A DNA stretch of 64,000 nucleotides from Lysobacter sp. FW306-1B-D06B (GTDB lineage Bacteria > Pseudomonadota > Gammaproteobacteria > Xanthomonadales > Xanthomonadaceae). The translations under genes were made by a program, and so were the position numbers. Numbering within the stretch: the first letter of the stretch is position 1; each line of letters starts with the position of its first letter. The stretch spans positions 558,001 through 622,000 of the forward strand of contig NZ_CP151802.1 in NCBI RefSeq assembly GCF_038446665.1, given 5' to 3'. This document shows positions 25,100 through 34,179 of the stretch, piece after piece. The notes below the pieces were generated by a model. That model made no database searches, was not told the origin of the DNA, and was given only the letters and a program-made list of their open reading frames with translations.

Positions 25100-25408
25100 C
25101 CAACGAAGGCCCAGTCCCTGGGAGGCTGGAGAATAGCACCGGAATCTTGTGACAAACGTCCCACGGTCGGCGGACCGGTCAGAGGGGCTGGGTCGGCTGC
25201 CGTAACGTGCAGGGGCAGGCGGAGCCCCTCTCCCGCCTGCGGGAGAGGGGGGGGTGAGGGCAGGCACCTTGTCCGCTTGAGGCTAATAAGGGCTACCGCC
25301 CTCATCCGCCCCTGGATCAAGTCCAGGGCAGGCTCTTCGGACACCTTCTCCCGCGAGCGGGAGAAGGGTCAGGGGTCGACGCAGTCGGCCGGCGCCTGCA
25401 GCCCGACA
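25100..25408. other. intergenic stretch with palindromic repeats
   Basis: No gene. Contains two G/C-rich hairpins of the common Xanthomonadaceae intergenic type: CCCCTCTCCCGC/GCGGGAGAGGGG at 25225-25250 and CCTTCTCCCGC/GCGGGAGAAGG at 25344-25367. These may end transcription from aceA or act as RNA stabilisers. Confidence 0.6.
25225..25367. repeat. pair of REP-like hairpins
   Basis: Two short palindromes with the core CTCTCCCGC...GCGGGAGAG (25225-25250) and CTTCTCCCGC...GCGGGAGAAG (25344-25367). Related cores recur at 36285-36305 and 38605-38640. Confidence 0.6.
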
Positions 25409-26713
25409 TCACGCCGCGGCGGCGCGCTTCTCGTTCCCGTGAAACTGCTCTTCCTCGGTCGAGCCCTTCAGCGCGACCGTGGACGACTGGCCGCCCTGGA
25501 TGGTCTGCGTCACCGCGTCGAAGTAGCCGGTGCCGACCTCGCGCTGGTGCTTGACCGCGGTGAAGCCCTTGTCCGCGGCGGCGAACTCGGCTTCCTGCAG
25601 CTCGACGAACGCGCTCATCTGGCGACGCGCGTAACCGTGCGCCAGGTTGAACATGCCGTAGTTCAGGCTGTGGAAGCCGGCCAGGGTGATGAACTGGAAC
25701 TTGTAGCCGTAGGACGCGATTTCCTTCTGGAACTTGGCGATGGTCGCGTCGTCCAGGTTCTTCTTCCAGTTGAAGCTCGGCGAGCAGTTGTAGGCCAGCA
25801 GCTTGCCCGGGAACTTGGCGTGGATGGCCTCGGCGAACTTGCGCGCGAACTCCAGGTCCGGCTTGCCGGTCTCGCACCACACCAGGTCCGCGTACGGCGC
25901 ATAGGCGAGGCCGCGGCTGATCGCCTGGTCCAGGCCGTTGCGGGTCTTGTAGAAACCCTCGACGGTGCGCTCGCCGGTGCAGAACGGCTTGTCGTTGTCG
26001 TCGATGTCGGAGGTGATGAGGTCGGCGGCTTCGGCGTCGGTGCGCGCGACGATCAGCGTGGGCACGCCCATCACGTCGGCGGCCAGGCGCGCGGCGACGA
26101 GCTTTTCCACCGCTTCGCGCGTGGGCACCAGCACCTTGCCGCCCATGTGGCCGCACTTCTTGACGCTGGCCAGCTGGTCCTCGAAATGCACGCCGGAGGC
26201 GCCGGCCTCGATCATGCCCTTCATCAGTTCGAACGCGTTGAGCACGCCGCCGAAACCGGCTTCGGCATCGGCGACGATCGGCTGCAGGAAGTCCACGTCG
26301 CCCGTGCCTTCGGCGCACTGGATCTGATCGGCGCGCAGCAGCGTGTTGTTGATGCGGCGAACGACCTGCGGCACCGAGTTGGCCGGGTACAGCGACTGGT
26401 CGGGGTACATCTCGCCGGCGATGTTGGCGTCGGCGGCGACCTGCCAGCCCGAGAGGTAGATGGCCTTCAGGCCGGCCTTCACCTGCTGCATCGCCTGGTT
26501 GCCCGTCAGCGCGCCGAGCGCGTTGACGAACGGCTCGCTGTGCAGCGAGCTCCAGAGCTTCTGCGCGCCCAGCTTGGCGATGGAGTGCTCCACCAGCACG
26601 GTGCCGCGCAGGCGCACGACGTCCTGGGCGCTGTACGGGCGGGTGATGCCGGCCCAGCGCGGGTTGGTGGCCCAGTCCTGGCGGAGTTGTTCGGCGGTGT
26701 GCAGCGTGCTCAT
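25409..26713 (-). CDS. aceA: isocitrate lyase
   Basis: 434 residues from ATG 26713 ([20 protein letters not shown]), with AAGGAA nine bases upstream. Cleaves isocitrate to glyoxylate and succinate in the glyoxylate shunt. The signature '[13 protein letters not shown]' with catalytic Cys 187 is present, as are '[20 protein letters not shown]' and '[11 protein letters not shown]'. Length is normal for the family. It lies 60 bases after aceB on the same strand, so an aceBA operon is likely. Growth on acetate or fatty acids is implied. Confidence 0.97.
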   Translation of the reverse strand: MSTLHTAEQLRQDWATNPRWAGITRPYSAQDVVRLRGTVLVEHSIAKLGAQKLWSSLHSEPFVNALGALTGNQAMQQVKAGLKAIYLSGWQVAADANIAGEMYPDQSLYPANSVPQVVRRINNTLLRADQIQCAEGTGDVDFLQPIVADAEAGFGGVLNAFELMKGMIEAGASGVHFEDQLASVKKCGHMGGKVLVPTREAVEKLVAARLAADVMGVPTLIVARTDAEAADLITSDIDDNDKPFCTGERTVEGFYKTRNGLDQAISRGLAYAPYADLVWCETGKPDLEFARKFAEAIHAKFPGKLLAYNCSPSFNWKKNLDDATIAKFQKEIASYGYKFQFITLAGFHSLNYGMFNLAHGYARRQMSAFVELQEAEFAAADKGFTAVKHQREVGTGYFDAVTQTIQGGQSSTVALKGSTEEEQFHGNEKRAAAA

Positions 26714-26773
26714 GGCGATGTTCCTTTCGATATCGGTAATGGAAGACAACGGGTACGGAACGGTCGGGAAGGC

Positions 26774-28381
26774 TCAGTCCAGCCGTGCGTAAGCCGGCAG
26801 GGTGAGGAAGTCTTCGAGCGTGTCGGCGTGCGTGAGTCGATCGAGCACGCCGATGGCTTCGTTGATGCGGCTCGCGCCGGGAATGCGCGAGCGGTCGCCC
26901 AGGCGCGAGGGCAGATTGAGGAAGGCGCGTTCGAGCAGCGCGAAGTCGACCGGCGTGCCGTCATGCAGATGCAGGCCATCGCTGTGCAGCCACTGCCACA
27001 GCTGCGTGCGGGCGATTTCGGCCGTCGCTGCGTCCTCCATCAGCCAGTGGATCGGCACGCAGCCGTTGCCGTCGAGCCACGCCGCGAGATAGCGCACGCA
27101 CACTTCGACGTTGCCCTCGAAGCCGGTGCGGGTGATGGTCCCCAGCGACGGCTTGATCAGGTCGTCGCGCGTGACCCACACGTCCTCGCGCAGCACGTGG
27201 CGCTGGTTCGGCGTGGGCATGCGCTCGTCGAAGATCTTCATCGCCAGCGGGATGAGCGCCGGATGCGCAACCCAAGTGCCGTCGTGGCCGGCGGTGACTT
27301 CGCGCAGCTTGTCGGCGCGCACCTTGGCGAGCGCGGCCTCGTTGGCTTCGTCGTCGCCGCTGATCGGAATCTGCGCCGCCATGCCGCCCATCGCGTGCGC
27401 GCCACGCTTGTGGCAGGTCTGGATCAGCAGTTCCGAATACGCCTTCAGGAACGGCTGCGTCATCGTCACCTGCGCGCGCTCGGGCAGCACCTTGTCGCGG
27501 TGCGCGCGGAAGGTCTTGATGTAGGAGAACACGTAGTCCCAGCGCCCGCAGTTGAGGCCGGCGATGCGCGTGCGCAGCGCATGCAGGATCTCGTCCATCT
27601 CGAACACCGCCGGCAGCGTCTCGATCAGCACGGTCGCCTTGAGCTGGCCGGACGGCAGGCGCAGTTCGCGCTCGATGTGGTCCAGCACGTCGTTCCACAG
27701 CTGCGCTTCTTCCATCGACTGCAGCTTGGGCAGGTAGAAGTACGGGCCGCGGTCCTTGGCGGCGAGCGCCTGCGCGTTGTGGAAGGCGAACAGGCCCAGG
27801 TCGAACAGACCGCCGGAGATGGACGCGCCATCGACGCGCAGGTGCTTCTCGTCCAGGTGCCAGCCGCGCGGGCGCACCATCAGCACGGCCTGCTGGTCGA
27901 ACGGGCGCAGCGTGTAGTGCTTGCCCGTCTCCGGCGCGGTGAACTCCAGCGTCCCGCGCACCGCCTCGATCAGCGCGCACTGGCCGGCGATCAGGTTGGC
28001 CCAGGTCGGCGAGGTGCTGTCCTCGAAGTCGGCCATGTAGACCTTCGCGCCGGAGTTCAGCGCGTTGATCACCATCTTCGGGTCGACCGGGCCGGTGATC
28101 TCCACGCGGCGGTCGAGCAGGGCCTGCGGCAGCGGGGCGACCTTCCAGTCACCGGTGCGGATCGCCCGGGTGTCCTCGCGGAAGTCCGGCAGCCCGCCGG
28201 CATCGAAGAAGGCCTGGCGTTCGCCGCGGGCTTTGAGGCGGGCCTGGCGCGTCGGCTCGAAGCGGCGGTGCAGTCCGGCCAGGAAGGCGAGCGCGGCCGG
28301 CGTCAGTACGCCCGCCTGACCCGGGGCTTGGCCGATAACTTCAATGTCCCCCTGCTGGGGCTGCACCAGGACTGCCGACAT
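26774..28381 (-). CDS. aceB: malate synthase A
   Basis: 535 residues from ATG 28381. Condenses glyoxylate with acetyl-CoA to malate, completing the glyoxylate shunt with aceA downstream. Motifs of the A isoform are visible: 'KVYMADFEDSTSPTWANLIA', 'VLIETLPAVFEMDEILHALR' (metal-binding Glu), 'GLNCGRWDYVFSYIKTFR' and 'GMAAQIPISGDDEANEAAL'. First gene of the operon, divergent from a LysR gene across a ~100-base gap that carries a candidate LysR box. Confidence 0.97.
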   Translation of the reverse strand: MSAVLVQPQQGDIEVIGQAPGQAGVLTPAALAFLAGLHRRFEPTRQARLKARGERQAFFDAGGLPDFREDTRAIRTGDWKVAPLPQALLDRRVEITGPVDPKMVINALNSGAKVYMADFEDSTSPTWANLIAGQCALIEAVRGTLEFTAPETGKHYTLRPFDQQAVLMVRPRGWHLDEKHLRVDGASISGGLFDLGLFAFHNAQALAAKDRGPYFYLPKLQSMEEAQLWNDVLDHIERELRLPSGQLKATVLIETLPAVFEMDEILHALRTRIAGLNCGRWDYVFSYIKTFRAHRDKVLPERAQVTMTQPFLKAYSELLIQTCHKRGAHAMGGMAAQIPISGDDEANEAALAKVRADKLREVTAGHDGTWVAHPALIPLAMKIFDERMPTPNQRHVLREDVWVTRDDLIKPSLGTITRTGFEGNVEVCVRYLAAWLDGNGCVPIHWLMEDAATAEIARTQLWQWLHSDGLHLHDGTPVDFALLERAFLNLPSRLGDRSRIPGASRINEAIGVLDRLTHADTLEDFLTLPAYARLD

Positions 28382-28462
28382 GCTGTAACTCCGTGGTAAC
28401 CGTGGAGGTCCAACATGCGCGCCAGTCTTTTATTTGACAACGCAGACTTATCAATGCATATC

Positions 28463-28477
28463 ATTAGTTAACCTAAT
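28463..28477. promoter_or_regulatory. candidate LysR-type binding site
   Basis: ATTAGTTAACCTAAT is a near-perfect inverted repeat of the T-N11-A type bound by LysR proteins. It lies in the ~100-base A/T-rich gap between aceB and the divergent LysR gene, six bases before the chosen start of the latter. Likely used for control of aceBA and autoregulation; inferred from form and place only. Confidence 0.55.
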
Positions 28478-28482
28478 ACGCA

Positions 28483-29460
28483 TTGAAACCATTGAGCCCA
28501 AAGTCCACCAAGAGCCCCCGCTTCGCCTACAAAGGCGACCGACTCAAGCCGCTACGGGCCTTCTGCCAGACGGCACGGTTGGGCTCGGTCTCGCGCGCGG
28601 CCGAGGCGCTGTACCTCAGCCAGCCGGCCGTGACCCTGCAGTTGCAGGCGCTGGAACGGGAAATGGGCTTGCGCCTGCTCGAACGCAGCGGCCGCCGCAT
28701 CGCTCTCACGCGCGAGGGCCAGGAGCTGTACGACCTCGCCCGCCCGCTGGTTGAAGGGCTGGACGGCCTGGACGCGGTCTTCCGCGAGCGTATCCGCGGG
28801 CTCGACGCGGGCGAACTGAACGTCGCCGCGGGCAGCTCGACCATCCTGTATCTGCTGCCGCCGATCGTGGAGGCCTTCCGCGCCGCGCACCCCGAGGTGC
28901 GCCTGAGCCTGCACAACGTCACCGGCGCCAGCGGCCTGGACCTGCTGCGTTCCGACGCCGTGGACCTGGCCGTGGGCTCGATGCTGGATGTCCCGGCCGA
29001 CCTTAGTTATGAGCCGGTCTACCGTTTCGAGCCGATGCTGATCACGCCCCGCGACCACCCTCTGGCGCAGAAGGAGCGGATCTCGCTTGAGGATCTTTCT
29101 CCCTACGGCCTGATCCTGCCGCCGCAGCGGCTGACCACCTACCGGCTCATCGACCTGGTCTTCCAGCAGAACCGCGTGCCCTACACCGTGGCCCTGGAGG
29201 TCGGCGGCTGGGAGGTCATCAAGCAATACGTGGCGATGGGCCTGGGGATCAGCATCGTCACCGCGATCTGCCTCACCGAGGCCGACCGCGAGCGGCTCTC
29301 GGCGCGCTCGCTGGCGGAGTATTTCCCGTCCCGCACCTACGGCGTGGTCGTGAGGAAGGGGAAATATTTATCACCCCACGCCCGTGCATTTGTAGAACTT
29401 ATAAAGCCCGCGCTTTTCGAGCGGGGCGACTACTATTCCACCGGCCAATCCGAGCGCTGA
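28483..29460 (+). CDS. LysR-family transcriptional regulator
   Basis: 325 residues. HTH near residues 25-75 ('LGSVSRAAEALYLSQPAVTL'), then a periplasmic-binding-like effector domain with 'GELNVAAGSSTILYLLPPIV' and 'YVAMGLGISIVTAICL', closest in style to CysB/Cbl-like LysR proteins. The start is probably TTG 28483 or TTG 28492; no ATG lies upstream of the HTH. Divergent from aceB, so it is a good candidate regulator of the glyoxylate genes. Confidence 0.9.
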   Translation: MKPLSPKSTKSPRFAYKGDRLKPLRAFCQTARLGSVSRAAEALYLSQPAVTLQLQALEREMGLRLLERSGRRIALTREGQELYDLARPLVEGLDGLDAVFRERIRGLDAGELNVAAGSSTILYLLPPIVEAFRAAHPEVRLSLHNVTGASGLDLLRSDAVDLAVGSMLDVPADLSYEPVYRFEPMLITPRDHPLAQKERISLEDLSPYGLILPPQRLTTYRLIDLVFQQNRVPYTVALEVGGWEVIKQYVAMGLGISIVTAICLTEADRERLSARSLAEYFPSRTYGVVVRKGKYLSPHARAFVELIKPALFERGDYYSTGQSER

Positions 29461-29518
29461 CGTTCAAACGGCGATCAGCCACCTCAGCACGAGGTGAGGG
29501 CCATTCAGGCCGCACGGT

Positions 29519-30124
29519 TCAAACGTCGTGGTTCTTGCCGTTGGAGACCGTGCGGTACCAGCCACGGATGCGGGCCACGTCGGCCTCGTAGTCGTCGGTG
29601 AGCTCGAACGGCGCACCGATGCCGATGGTCCGGCGCCCATAGTGGAAATAAGCCGGCACGACCGGCACCCCGGCGGCCCGCGCGATGCGCCAGAAGCCCG
29701 GCTTCCATTTCTCCACGGCCCGGCGCGTGCCTTCCGGCGCCAGCCCGTACCAGAACCGGTCCGCCTCGCGGATCATCCGCGCGGCCTGTTCGACCACGCC
29801 CTGCGCGGCCTTGCGGTCCACCGGGATCACGCCCAGGCGTTTGAGGATCGGCCCCATCACGGGGACCTTCAGCAGCGTGTCCTTGCCGAGCACCTTCAGG
29901 TCCAGTCCCAGCGCCATCAGCACGGAGAAGCCCCACACGCCGTCCCAGTTGGACGAATGCGGCGCGCCGATCAGCACCAGCTTGGGGAGGTCGGGAAACG
30001 CGCCTTCCATGCGCCAACCGCCGAGCCGCAGGATGGTGCGGCCGAGCCAGCGGACGAGTGGGTTGCGGTGGATGCGCGGCGCGCTCGGCGGCAGCGGCAG
30101 CACCGGGTAATCAGCCTCGGACAT
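29519..30124 (-). CDS. PlsC-like lysophospholipid acyltransferase family protein
   Basis: 201 residues from ATG 30124. Motif I of the acyltransferases is 'APHSSNWDG' (HxxxxD with an H-S-S-N-W spacing) and motif III is 'LAPEGTRR'. 'KVLGKDTLLKVPVMGPILKR' lies between. It probably transfers acyl groups to a lysophospholipid or related acceptor at the inner membrane. It lies 49 bases after arfB on the same strand. The exact substrate is unknown. Confidence 0.85.
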   Translation of the reverse strand: MSEADYPVLPLPPSAPRIHRNPLVRWLGRTILRLGGWRMEGAFPDLPKLVLIGAPHSSNWDGVWGFSVLMALGLDLKVLGKDTLLKVPVMGPILKRLGVIPVDRKAAQGVVEQAARMIREADRFWYGLAPEGTRRAVEKWKPGFWRIARAAGVPVVPAYFHYGRRTIGIGAPFELTDDYEADVARIRGWYRTVSNGKNHDV

Positions 30125-30173
30125 GTCCCCTCGTTTCAATCCTGCATCGGCCACCGGACCGACTCCTGCATGT

Positions 30174-30593
30174 TCAGTCCCAGTCGCGCCGGGTTCGTTC
30201 GCGCTTGATCGTACCGCGTTCGCGCTTGCCACTGAGCCGGCGCTCCTTCGCCGCGCGCGTGGGCTTGGTCGCCACGCGCGGCTTGGGCACGTGCAGGCCG
30301 GCGACGATGAAGGCCGCCAGACGCTCGCGGGCGTCCTCGCGGTTGCGCTCCTGCGTGCGGAAGCGCTGGGCGCTGATCACCAGCACACCTTCGTCGGTGA
30401 TGCGGCGATCGCGCCGGGCCAGCAGCCGCGCGCGCAGCGGCTCGGGCAACGACGGTGAACCGGCCAGGTCGAAGCGCAGTTCGACGGCCGTGGCGACCTT
30501 GTTGACGTTTTGCCCGCCCGGCCCGGCCGAACGCACGAAGCGCTCGACCAGTTCCGAGTCGGGGATCGTCAGGCGGGGCGTGATCTGGAGCAT
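30174..30593 (-). CDS. arfB: alternative ribosome-rescue factor / peptidyl-tRNA hydrolase ArfB
   Basis: 139 residues from ATG 30593. The release-factor catalytic loop is 'SAGPGGQNVNKVATAVELRF' (GGQ). The basic tail 'KPTRAAKERRLSGKRERGTI' is the part that enters the mRNA channel of stalled ribosomes. Length is typical for YaeJ/ArfB. Upstream is a tandem repeat array, downstream a PlsC-like gene on the same strand. Confidence 0.95.
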   Translation of the reverse strand: MLQITPRLTIPDSELVERFVRSAGPGGQNVNKVATAVELRFDLAGSPSLPEPLRARLLARRDRRITDEGVLVISAQRFRTQERNREDARERLAAFIVAGLHVPKPRVATKPTRAAKERRLSGKRERGTIKRERTRRDWD

Positions 30594-30608
30594 GGGGCGG
30601 CACTTTAT

Positions 30609-30722
30609 CGGGAATCGGGAATCGGGAATCGGGATTCGGGATTCGGGATTCGGGATTCGGGATTCGGGATTCGGGATTCGGGATTCGGGATTCGGGATTC
30701 GGGATTCGGGATTCGGGATTCG
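30609..30722. repeat. 7-bp tandem array (GGGAATC/GGGATTC)
   Basis: About sixteen copies in a row, the first three as GGGAATC and the rest as GGGATTC. A second array of the same unit lies at 58896-58989. Such arrays vary in copy number between strains. Confidence 0.95.
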
Positions 30723-30731
30723 CAAGAGCAT

Positions 30732-30831
30732 GTCATTCCCGCGTAGGCGGGAATCCAACGGTCAGACACTTCAAGCCCTCCGGAAGGCGTGACGCCCCTG
30801 ACCGTTGGATCCCCGCCTGCGCGGGGATGAC
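30732..30831. repeat. palindromic repeat element (MITE/REP-like)
   Basis: Outer arms GTCATTCCCGC...GGCGGGAATCC and ...GGATCCCCGCC...GGGGATGAC, each a hairpin, with the inner inverted pair CCAACGGTCAG/CTGACCGTTGG. The whole 100 bases can fold on itself. Confidence 0.75.
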
Positions 30832-30923
30832 GGCTGACAGCCAACCTACCGGGGGCCCCGCCTGCGTACGGCATCACGGGCCCCGGCGCTACACTCCGCC
30901 CACGTTCCCACCCACGGTGCGCC

Positions 30924-31259
30924 ATGGCGGACGAACAGCCTCCGAAGGACGGGCAGATCGACTCGGTGTTCCGCAACGGTTCGATGACCGTCGTCGGCGT
31001 GCTCACCGCCTTCTCGCTCGGCATCGTGACCCAGTGGACCGACGATCCCACGCCGTGGCACTGGATCGACCTGGTCGTGGTCGCACCGATGGTCGCGGGC
31101 ACGTTCGCGCAGCTGCTGGCGTTGAAGCGGCTGCTGCACCCCAGCTCGCTGGACTCCGCGGTATACACGCGCGCGATCCGCATGTTCCTGTGGGGACTGA
31201 GCCTGCTCGCCGCCGGTGTCCTGCTGGGCGTGATGCAGGACGGCGTGTCGGTGATCTAG
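30924..31259 (+). CDS. membrane protein, 111 aa, hypothetical
   Basis: Starts at ATG 30924 (MADEQPPKDGQIDSVFRNGS). Three hydrophobic helices: 'SMTVVGVLTAFSLGIVTQW', 'WIDLVVVAPMVAGTFAQLL' and 'RMFLWGLSLLAAGVLLGVM'. Inner-membrane protein of unknown role. Its stop overlaps the stop of the convergent pseudouridine synthase gene by four bases. Confidence 0.7.
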   Translation: MADEQPPKDGQIDSVFRNGSMTVVGVLTAFSLGIVTQWTDDPTPWHWIDLVVVAPMVAGTFAQLLALKRLLHPSSLDSAVYTRAIRMFLWGLSLLAAGVLLGVMQDGVSVI

Positions 31260-31996
31260 CGGTCCCGCGCGTCCGCGTCGAACCCCTCGAACATCGCCAG
31301 CGCCTTGGCAAACTCGGCATCGACCGGCGCCACCACCTCCACGCGCGAGCCGTCACGCGGATGCGCGAAGCCGAGCCGCCGCGCGTGCAGCAGCATGCGA
31401 TGGATCCCGAGCATCCGGAAATTGCGGTTGTGTCGACCGTCGCCGTGGCTGGTGTCGCCGATCAGATGGTGCGAGACGTGCTTGAGGTGACGGCGAATCT
31501 GCCGGAAGCGCCCGGTCTCCAGCTCGGCGCGCAGCAGCGAATAGCGCGAGGTCTCGAAGCCCGACGACGGCAGCTGCAACTCCGTGGTCGCCAGTCGTTC
31601 GAAGCGCGTCACGGCCGGCTTCTTCTGCGGCTTGCCGGGGCCGCCATCGAGCGGGTGGTCGATGACGAACGCCTCCTCCGGCCAGCCGCGGCACACGGCC
31701 CAGTAATCCTTCTGCACCTCGCGCGACATCAGCACCTTGCCGAGCGAGGATGCGCTCTCGCGATCGAAGGCCAGCAGCAGGCAACCGCTGGTCGCACGAT
31801 CCAGGCGATGCACGAGGAAGATCGGCCGGCCAAACTGCTCCCGCAACCGGTCCGCGGCAAAGTCGGTCTCGCCGCGCGCAAGCGCACTGTCGTGAACCAT
31901 GAGGCCGGCGGGTTTGTTGACGACGGCGAAGGCGTCGTCCAGGTGAAGCACGTCCAGATGCAGGGCGTCAGCGGGCGACGCGTCGACGTGCGGCAC
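31256..31996 (-). CDS. truC: tRNA pseudouridine synthase, TruC-like (RluA family)
   Basis: 246 residues if GTG 31996 is the start; the frame is open to 32077 but that part overlaps a repeated element and looks non-coding. Motif II with the catalytic Asp is 'FLVHRLDRATSGCLLLAF', preceded by 'FAVVNKPAGLMVHDS' and followed by 'GDTSHGDGRHNRNF' and 'GIHRMLLHARRLGF'. This is the arrangement of TruC, which makes pseudouridine 65 in some tRNAs, rather than RluC/D because there is no S4 domain. Confidence 0.8.
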   Translation of the reverse strand: MPHVDASPADALHLDVLHLDDAFAVVNKPAGLMVHDSALARGETDFAADRLREQFGRPIFLVHRLDRATSGCLLLAFDRESASSLGKVLMSREVQKDYWAVCRGWPEEAFVIDHPLDGGPGKPQKKPAVTRFERLATTELQLPSSGFETSRYSLLRAELETGRFRQIRRHLKHVSHHLIGDTSHGDGRHNRNFRMLGIHRMLLHARRLGFAHPRDGSRVEVVAPVDAEFAKALAMFEGFDADARDR

Positions 31997-32022
31997 GTCG
32001 AGTTGCGACGCAGGCTCTCGAG

Positions 32023-32066
32023 CCCCCGCCCCTGCTTGCAGGGGCGGGTTGGGGAGGGGTGAAGTG
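32023..32066. repeat. left inverted repeat of the DUF559 cassette
   Basis: CCCCCGCCCCTGCTTGCAGG, GGCGGGTTGGGGAGGGGTGA AGTG. It is the inverse of 32438-32479 with few changes and ends one base before the stop of the endonuclease-like gene. Confidence 0.75.
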
Positions 32067-32067
32067 G

Positions 32068-32437
32068 TCACCGGCAAGGCTCCCGAAGGTGACGCAGGAT
32101 TTCTTCAAGCACGAGCCGTGTTCTCAGCAGCACGTCGTCATTCCAGAAGCGAAGCACGCGGTAACCATTAGTGTTCATTCGTTGGGTGCGCTGCTCATCG
32201 TAAGACCGTGCTTCAACATGCTGGCCGCCATCCAGCTCGACCACGAGCCGCGCTTCCACGCAGGCGAAATCGGCGATGTAGCCTGCGATTGGAAACTGAC
32301 GTCGGAATGCAGCCATGCAACTGCCTGCCCTTCAGATGACGCCAGAGCTTCACTTCCGCGTCAGTCGCGCTTCGGCCCAAACATCGCGCGCTTTTCCAGA
32401 TCGCTTCCATGCCGCTGTCGTCGAGGGGATGAGGCAT
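32068..32437 (-). pseudogene. DUF559 endonuclease-like protein, frameshifted
   Basis: The N-terminal part from ATG 32437 reads 'MPHPLDDSGMEAIWKSARCL', 'SATDAEVKLWRHLKGRQLHG'. One base too many near 32313 shifts the frame. The other frame continues 'AFRRQFPIAGYIADFACVEA', 'RLVVELDGGQHVEARSYDEQ', 'GYRVLRFWNDDVL', the typical DUF559 (restriction-endonuclease-fold, Vsr-like) core with E-x-D-GG-QH. Whole family members have ~120 residues, which fits the sum of both parts. Inverted repeats touch both ends of the gene, and the right one supplies the ribosome site. Confidence 0.8.
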
Positions 32438-32479
32438 CACTTCACCCCTCCCCAACCCTCCCCTGCAAGCAGGGGAGGG
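32438..32479. repeat. right inverted repeat of the DUF559 cassette
   Basis: CACTTCACCCCTCCCCAACC, CTCCCCTGCAAGCAGGGGAG GG. Inverse of 32023-32066. On the - strand its GGGGAGGGGTGAAGTG lies directly before the ATG of the endonuclease-like gene. Confidence 0.75.
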
Positions 32480-32502
32480 AGTGTCAACGCATCAGGGATT
32501 TC

Positions 32503-34179
32503 CTAACGCCCTCGCGGCCACGCCGCCAGCAGCGCCCAGATTCCGCCCAGTCCGGCGATCCATGCGGACGCGGGAACGGACCAGAATCGCGGTCCACCCG
32601 CCTCCAGGCCGTACAGCACCGCGGCGCAGATCAGCAGGCCGACGCCGAGCACCGCCGCCACCGTGCGTCGCTGCGCCAGGCGGAGGGTGCGGTTGAGTTC
32701 CACCAGGTCGCGCGAATTCAGATTCAACTCGTGCCGCCCCCCGACCTGCTGCGTGAGCCAGGCGTGCAGCAGGCGCGGCATTTCCGGTGCATGCGTCACC
32801 AGTTCCGGCAGGCGCTTGCGGAATTCGCTCGCCAGCCGTTGCGGGCTGTAGCGCTCGACCAGGATGCGCTGCAGCACCGGCCGCGCGACGGCCCAGATGT
32901 CGAGCTTGGGATCGAGCTGGCGACCGACGCCCTCGATGTTCAGCAGCGTCTTCTGCAGCAGGATCAACTGCGGCTGCAGTGTGAGTTCGTAACGCTGCGC
33001 CGTGCGGAACAGCTTGAGCAGCACCTCGGCCAGCGAGATCTCGCTCAGCGGCCGCGTGAAGTACGGCTCACAGACGGCACGCACGGCGGCCTCGAGTTCG
33101 TCGATGCGGATGTGCGACGGCATCCAGCCGGCGCGCACGTGCAGTTCGGCGATGCGGCGGTAATCGCGGTTGAAGATCGCCATGAAGTTCTCGGCGAGGT
33201 AGTACTGATCCTCGTCCGAGAGCTGGCCCATGATGCCGAAATCCAGCGCGATGAAACGCGGATTCGCGCGGCGCGACGGATCGCTGTCGACCCAGATGTT
33301 GCCGGCGTGCGCATCGGCGTGGAAGAAGTTGTCGCGGAACACCTGCGTGTAAAACACGCGCACGCCCTTGGCCGCCAGCGCGCGCCGGTCGATGCCGGCG
33401 GCGTCGAGCGCGGGGATGTCGTCCGACGGAATGCCGTGCACGCGTTCCAGCGTGAGTGCGCGCTCGGCCGTGTGCGTCCAGATCACCTCCGGCACGTACA
33501 TGTCGTCGCTGTCCTGCCAGAAGCGGCGCAGCACGCTGGCGTTGGCGCCTTCGCGCTGGAGGTCCAGTTCGGCGGCGAGCGTGTTCTCGACTTCCTCGAC
33601 GATCGCGCGCGGGCGGATCTTGTCGGCACTGGGATGCGTGCGATCGACGATGCCCGCGACCGCCTTGAGCAGCGCGATGTCGCCTGCGATCTGCTTCTCG
33701 ATGTCCGGGCGCAGCACTTTCACCACGACCTCGCGCGAGACGCCGTTGGCATCCGGCGGCAGCGTGGCGGCGTGCACCTGCGCGATCGAGGCCGAGGCCA
33801 GCGGCGTGGTGTCGAACTGCACGAACGCCTCGCTGACCGGACGCCCCAGCGCCAGCTCGACGATGGCGCGCGCCGCCTGGCCGTCGAACGGCTTCACGCG
33901 GTCCTGCAGCAGCGCGAGTTCCTCCGCCACGTCCGGCGGTACCAGGTCGCGTCGGGTGGAGAGGATCTGGCCGAACTTGACGAAGATCGGGCCCAGTTCC
34001 TGCAATGCCATGCGCAAACGCGCGCCGCGCGAGAGGCACGCGACTTCGCTGGTGGCACTGGGCACGAACGGACGCGCGAGCTTCAACCAGCCTTCCACGG
34101 GCGTGTCGTCGAGCAGGTCGTCCAGGCGATAGCGCAACAGCACGCGACCGATGCGCCAGGCGCGGAAGACCGGCTTCAT
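32503..34179 (-). CDS. ubiB: UbiB-type atypical kinase for ubiquinone biosynthesis
   Basis: 558 residues from ATG 34179. The UbiB/ADCK signature is '[20 protein letters not shown]' (KxGQ). An Ala-rich loop '[15 protein letters not shown]', the catalytic region '[18 protein letters not shown]' and the metal-binding '[11 protein letters not shown]' follow. Two C-terminal helices ('[20 protein letters not shown]', '[17 protein letters not shown]') anchor it in the inner membrane. It helps coenzyme Q assembly. Its start overlaps the ubiJ stop by four bases. Confidence 0.95.
   Translation of the reverse strand: MKPVFRAWRIGRVLLRYRLDDLLDDTPVEGWLKLARPFVPSATSEVACLSRGARLRMALQELGPIFVKFGQILSTRRDLVPPDVAEELALLQDRVKPFDGQAARAIVELALGRPVSEAFVQFDTTPLASASIAQVHAATLPPDANGVSREVVVKVLRPDIEKQIAGDIALLKAVAGIVDRTHPSADKIRPRAIVEEVENTLAAELDLQREGANASVLRRFWQDSDDMYVPEVIWTHTAERALTLERVHGIPSDDIPALDAAGIDRRALAAKGVRVFYTQVFRDNFFHADAHAGNIWVDSDPSRRANPRFIALDFGIMGQLSDEDQYYLAENFMAIFNRDYRRIAELHVRAGWMPSHIRIDELEAAVRAVCEPYFTRPLSEISLAEVLLKLFRTAQRYELTLQPQLILLQKTLLNIEGVGRQLDPKLDIWAVARPVLQRILVERYSPQRLASEFRKRLPELVTHAPEMPRLLHAWLTQQVGGRHELNLNSRDLVELNRTLRLAQRRTVAAVLGVGLLICAAVLYGLEAGGPRFWSVPASAWIAGLGGIWALLAAWPRGR

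Larger units (their letters stand above)
30594..30923. other. intergenic stretch filled by repeats
   Basis: No gene. Holds the 7-bp tandem array (30609-30722) and a 100-base palindromic repeat element (30732-30831); the last ~90 bases lead to the 30924 gene. Confidence 0.7.

Noticed and set aside
23936..28399. A 1,487-codon open frame on the + strand opposite the GGDEF, aceA and aceB genes
   Set aside because: It is the antisense of genes with clear motifs, has low-complexity Arg/Ala/Val/Gln-rich translation and no family. It is a usual effect of high third-position GC.
30609..30722. Possible CRISPR array
   Set aside because: The unit is 7 bases without spacers; it is a plain tandem repeat.
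31997..32077. N-terminal extension of TruC
   Set aside because: The frame is open, but it overlaps the repeated element that frames the nuclease cassette and the residues (Pro/Leu/Gln-rich) do not fit the family.
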